This document shows, one piece after another, positions 15,189 through 16,123 of a stretch of 16,123 nucleotides of DNA. The stretch is taken from the NCBI GenBank assembly GCA_031277995.1, contig JAITLH010000052.1:1-16123 (forward strand), given 5' to 3'. A program made the translations under genes and the position numbers. The notes beneath the pieces are model-generated. The model worked only from the letters and a program-made list of their open reading frames with translations, was not told the DNA's origin and ran no database searches. The DNA comes from Deltaproteobacteria bacterium (lineage in GTDB: Bacteria; Desulfobacterota; Desulfarculia; Adiutricales; Adiutricaceae). The number at the start of each line of letters is the position of its first letter. Within the stretch, counting starts at the first letter, position 1.

Positions 15189-15780
15189 TTGCCCCGCTCC
15201 TCCGCTTTGGCCTTATCATTCCAATCCGCGGTGTTGACTTTGCGGCTCTTGAACGTGCCGCTTCGCAAGCGGATTTTCTCGCCGTTCTCGTCGAGGATAT
15301 ACTCTTTCCGCGATTTCGCCGCCCATTGTCCGCGCTCGTCAATCGGGCGCATGGTCAGCATGATATGCGCGCGCGGGTTGCCGTCACCCTTGTCGTGGAC
15401 GCGGATGTCGGCGCGCGTTCCGGCGCTCACGAATTGCTCATTGACATACCTGCGGGCAAGGGAAATGTTTTGCGCCGCAGTCAATTCCACAGGCAAGGAA
15501 ATCTCAATTTCGCGGGCAAGCTGTGCGTTGCTGTTCTTCTCGGCTTTCTCCACGGCATTCCACAAGACGGCGCGGTCTTTATATTCGTCCGGCGCGTTTT
15601 TGGGCAGTAATATCTCCGTGTGGACGACACCGCCCTTGCGGGAGTAGTCGTGGGTTCTGCCGTCGTATTCGCTTATGATTTTTTCGGCGGCGGCGGCGAT
15701 GGCGGGCTTGCCTTTGCCGCGAGTAAATATTTTGATACCGAGGTGATAGATCGCCACGGCGTTCCTCCTTTCCGAGAAAT

Positions 15781-15800
15781 CGAAAAAATCTATTTTTTCG
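15781..15800. repeat. Inverted repeat in the relaxase/antitoxin intergenic region
   Basis: CGAAAAAA (15781-15788) and TTTTTTCG (15793-15800) form a perfect 8-bp inverted repeat with a TCTA loop. It lies between the divergent relaxase remnant and antitoxin promoter. It could be an operator for the ribbon-helix-helix antitoxin or for the relaxase, which often autoregulate. Confidence 0.45.
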
Positions 15801-15810
15801 TGCATGTCAC

Positions 15811-15838
15811 TTGAAATGCACTAATGATGTGGTATGAT
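15811..15838 (+). promoter_or_regulatory. Promoter of the RelB/DinJ-type antitoxin gene
   Basis: TTGAAA (15811-15816), a 16-base spacer, then TATGAT (15833-15838) preceded by TGG, an extended -10. It lies about 30 bases upstream of the antitoxin start. The -10 is one base from consensus. Confidence 0.7.
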
Positions 15839-15869
15839 GAGTCTACAATACAGAATGGAGGGGTTTACT

Positions 15870-16123
15870 GTGAAAGAAACAATAAATGTTACTATCCGGC
15901 TTGACAGGAGAGTAAAAGAGAACGCCGAAAAGTTATTTGAGGATTTGGGCATGAATTTATCTACCGCGTTCAATATTTTTGCTCGGCAAGCCTTGCGTCA
16001 GGGAAAAATACCTTTCGAGATTTTCGATCCGTTCTACGGCGAGAAGAATCAAGCGGAATTAAACCGCCGAATCAAAGAAATTGAAGCAGGTAAAAATCTT
16101 GCCGCCCATGAGTTGATAGAGGT
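15870..16123 (+). CDS. RelB/DinJ-family antitoxin, partial at window end
   Basis: The visible 84 codons begin MKETINVTIRLDRRVKENAE, then LFEDLGMNLSTAFNIFARQA (about 23-42), then QGKIPFEI (44-51). This is the ribbon-helix-helix DNA-binding N-terminus and the characteristic core of RelB/DinJ antitoxins, which neutralise a RelE/YafQ-type mRNA-cleaving toxin and repress their own promoter. The GTG start has GGAGGGG at 15857-15863 with a 6-base spacer. An in-frame ATG five codons upstream overlaps that site and is less likely. The gene is still open at the window end. The toxin gene would be expected just beyond it. Codon use is unlike the host genes to the left, so it belongs to the mobile segment. 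Confidence 0.9.
   Translation, partial: MKETINVTIRLDRRVKENAEKLFEDLGMNLSTAFNIFARQALRQGKIPFEIFDPFYGEKNQAELNRRIKEIEAGKNLAAHELIE

Larger units (their letters stand above)
15080..15757 (-). pseudogene. Truncated MobA/MobL relaxase remnant
   Basis: MobA/MobL relaxases nick plasmid or element DNA at oriT for conjugal mobilisation. The N-terminal part is clear: MAIYHLGIKIFTRGKGK (1-17), then EYDGRTHDYSRKGGVVHTEI (30-49), LAREIEISLPVEL (80-92) and HIMLTMRPI (131-139). The start is GTG at 15757, with GGAAAGGAGG at 15773-15764 and a 6-base spacer. The upstream ATG at 15805 adds 16 unrelated residues. Compared with the family as I recall it, three defects stand out. The AAAYRxGEK motif reads AAAAEK, so four residues including the nucleophilic tyrosine are missing. 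The HUH motif NPHAH reads NPRAH (Arg129). Homology stops near residue 187, where AEEWR should continue. The remaining 38 residues are read from host DNA, antisense to the pyk end. Family members usually exceed 400 residues. Almost certainly catalytically dead. Confidence 0.85.

Noticed and set aside
15758..15805. Upstream ATG start for the relaxase
   Set aside because: The 16 extra residues have no family match and contain the ribosome site of the GTG start at 15757.
1..16123. tRNA, rRNA or known riboswitch genes
   Set aside because: I searched the gaps by eye for cloverleaf or conserved motifs and saw none; a covariance search would be decisive.

Overview
The window looks like a chromosomal segment of a Gram-negative (diderm) bacterium, joined at its right end to a piece of mobile DNA. 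The diderm assignment rests on an OmpA-type outer-membrane protein with a peptidoglycan-binding domain and on the lipoprotein maturation enzymes Lgt and Lnt. A deltaproteobacterial (Desulfobacterota-like) host would fit the gene set, but that is a guess from family resemblance. The host DNA has moderate-to-high GC, a strong preference for GCC and GGC codons, and is strikingly rich in the tetranucleotide GGCC.

Layout, left to right. 1-317: a short direct repeat at the edge and a gene-free stretch. 318-6364, minus strand: a five-gene operon transcribed DUF4129-like protein, DUF4350-like protein, MoxR AAA+ ATPase, DUF58 protein, SpoIIM/DUF95-like membrane protein. It has a near-consensus sigma-70 promoter at 6520-6548. 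6764-7783, minus: lgt with an unusual basic tail. 8121-9161, minus: ompA-like gene with a signal peptide, a calcium-binding linker and a textbook terminator at 8030-8066. 9162-10059: an AT-rich gap of about 900 bases with several inverted repeats and no recognisable gene. 10060-12959, minus: an OleA-type thiolase-fold condensing enzyme followed by lnt. 12960-13674: a divergent regulatory region with an exact 46-base tandem duplication, a possible attenuator and promoters for both sides. 13675-15111, plus: pyruvate kinase, with a terminator-like hairpin after it.

Immediately past the pyruvate kinase hairpin the sequence changes character. GGCC nearly vanishes, GCG and CGC codons appear, and a MobA/MobL relaxase remnant (15080-15757, minus) runs into host DNA. 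It appears to lack its catalytic tyrosine block, one HUH histidine and its C-terminal half, while keeping a perfect ribosome binding site. Divergent from it, with its own promoter, is the start of a RelB/DinJ-type antitoxin gene cut by the window end. This is best read as the edge of a decayed integrated mobilisable element next to pyk, although an assembly join must be excluded.

Functionally, most of the window concerns the cell envelope: Lgt and Lnt perform the first and last steps of lipoprotein maturation, OmpA anchors the outer membrane to peptidoglycan, and the MoxR operon encodes a membrane-associated AAA+ system of a widespread but poorly understood kind. No clearly new system is seen. 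The most interesting points are the OleA-type enzyme without visible OleBCD partners, the erased relaxase, the GGCC bias, and the structured leaders around the OleA/pyk divergent region.
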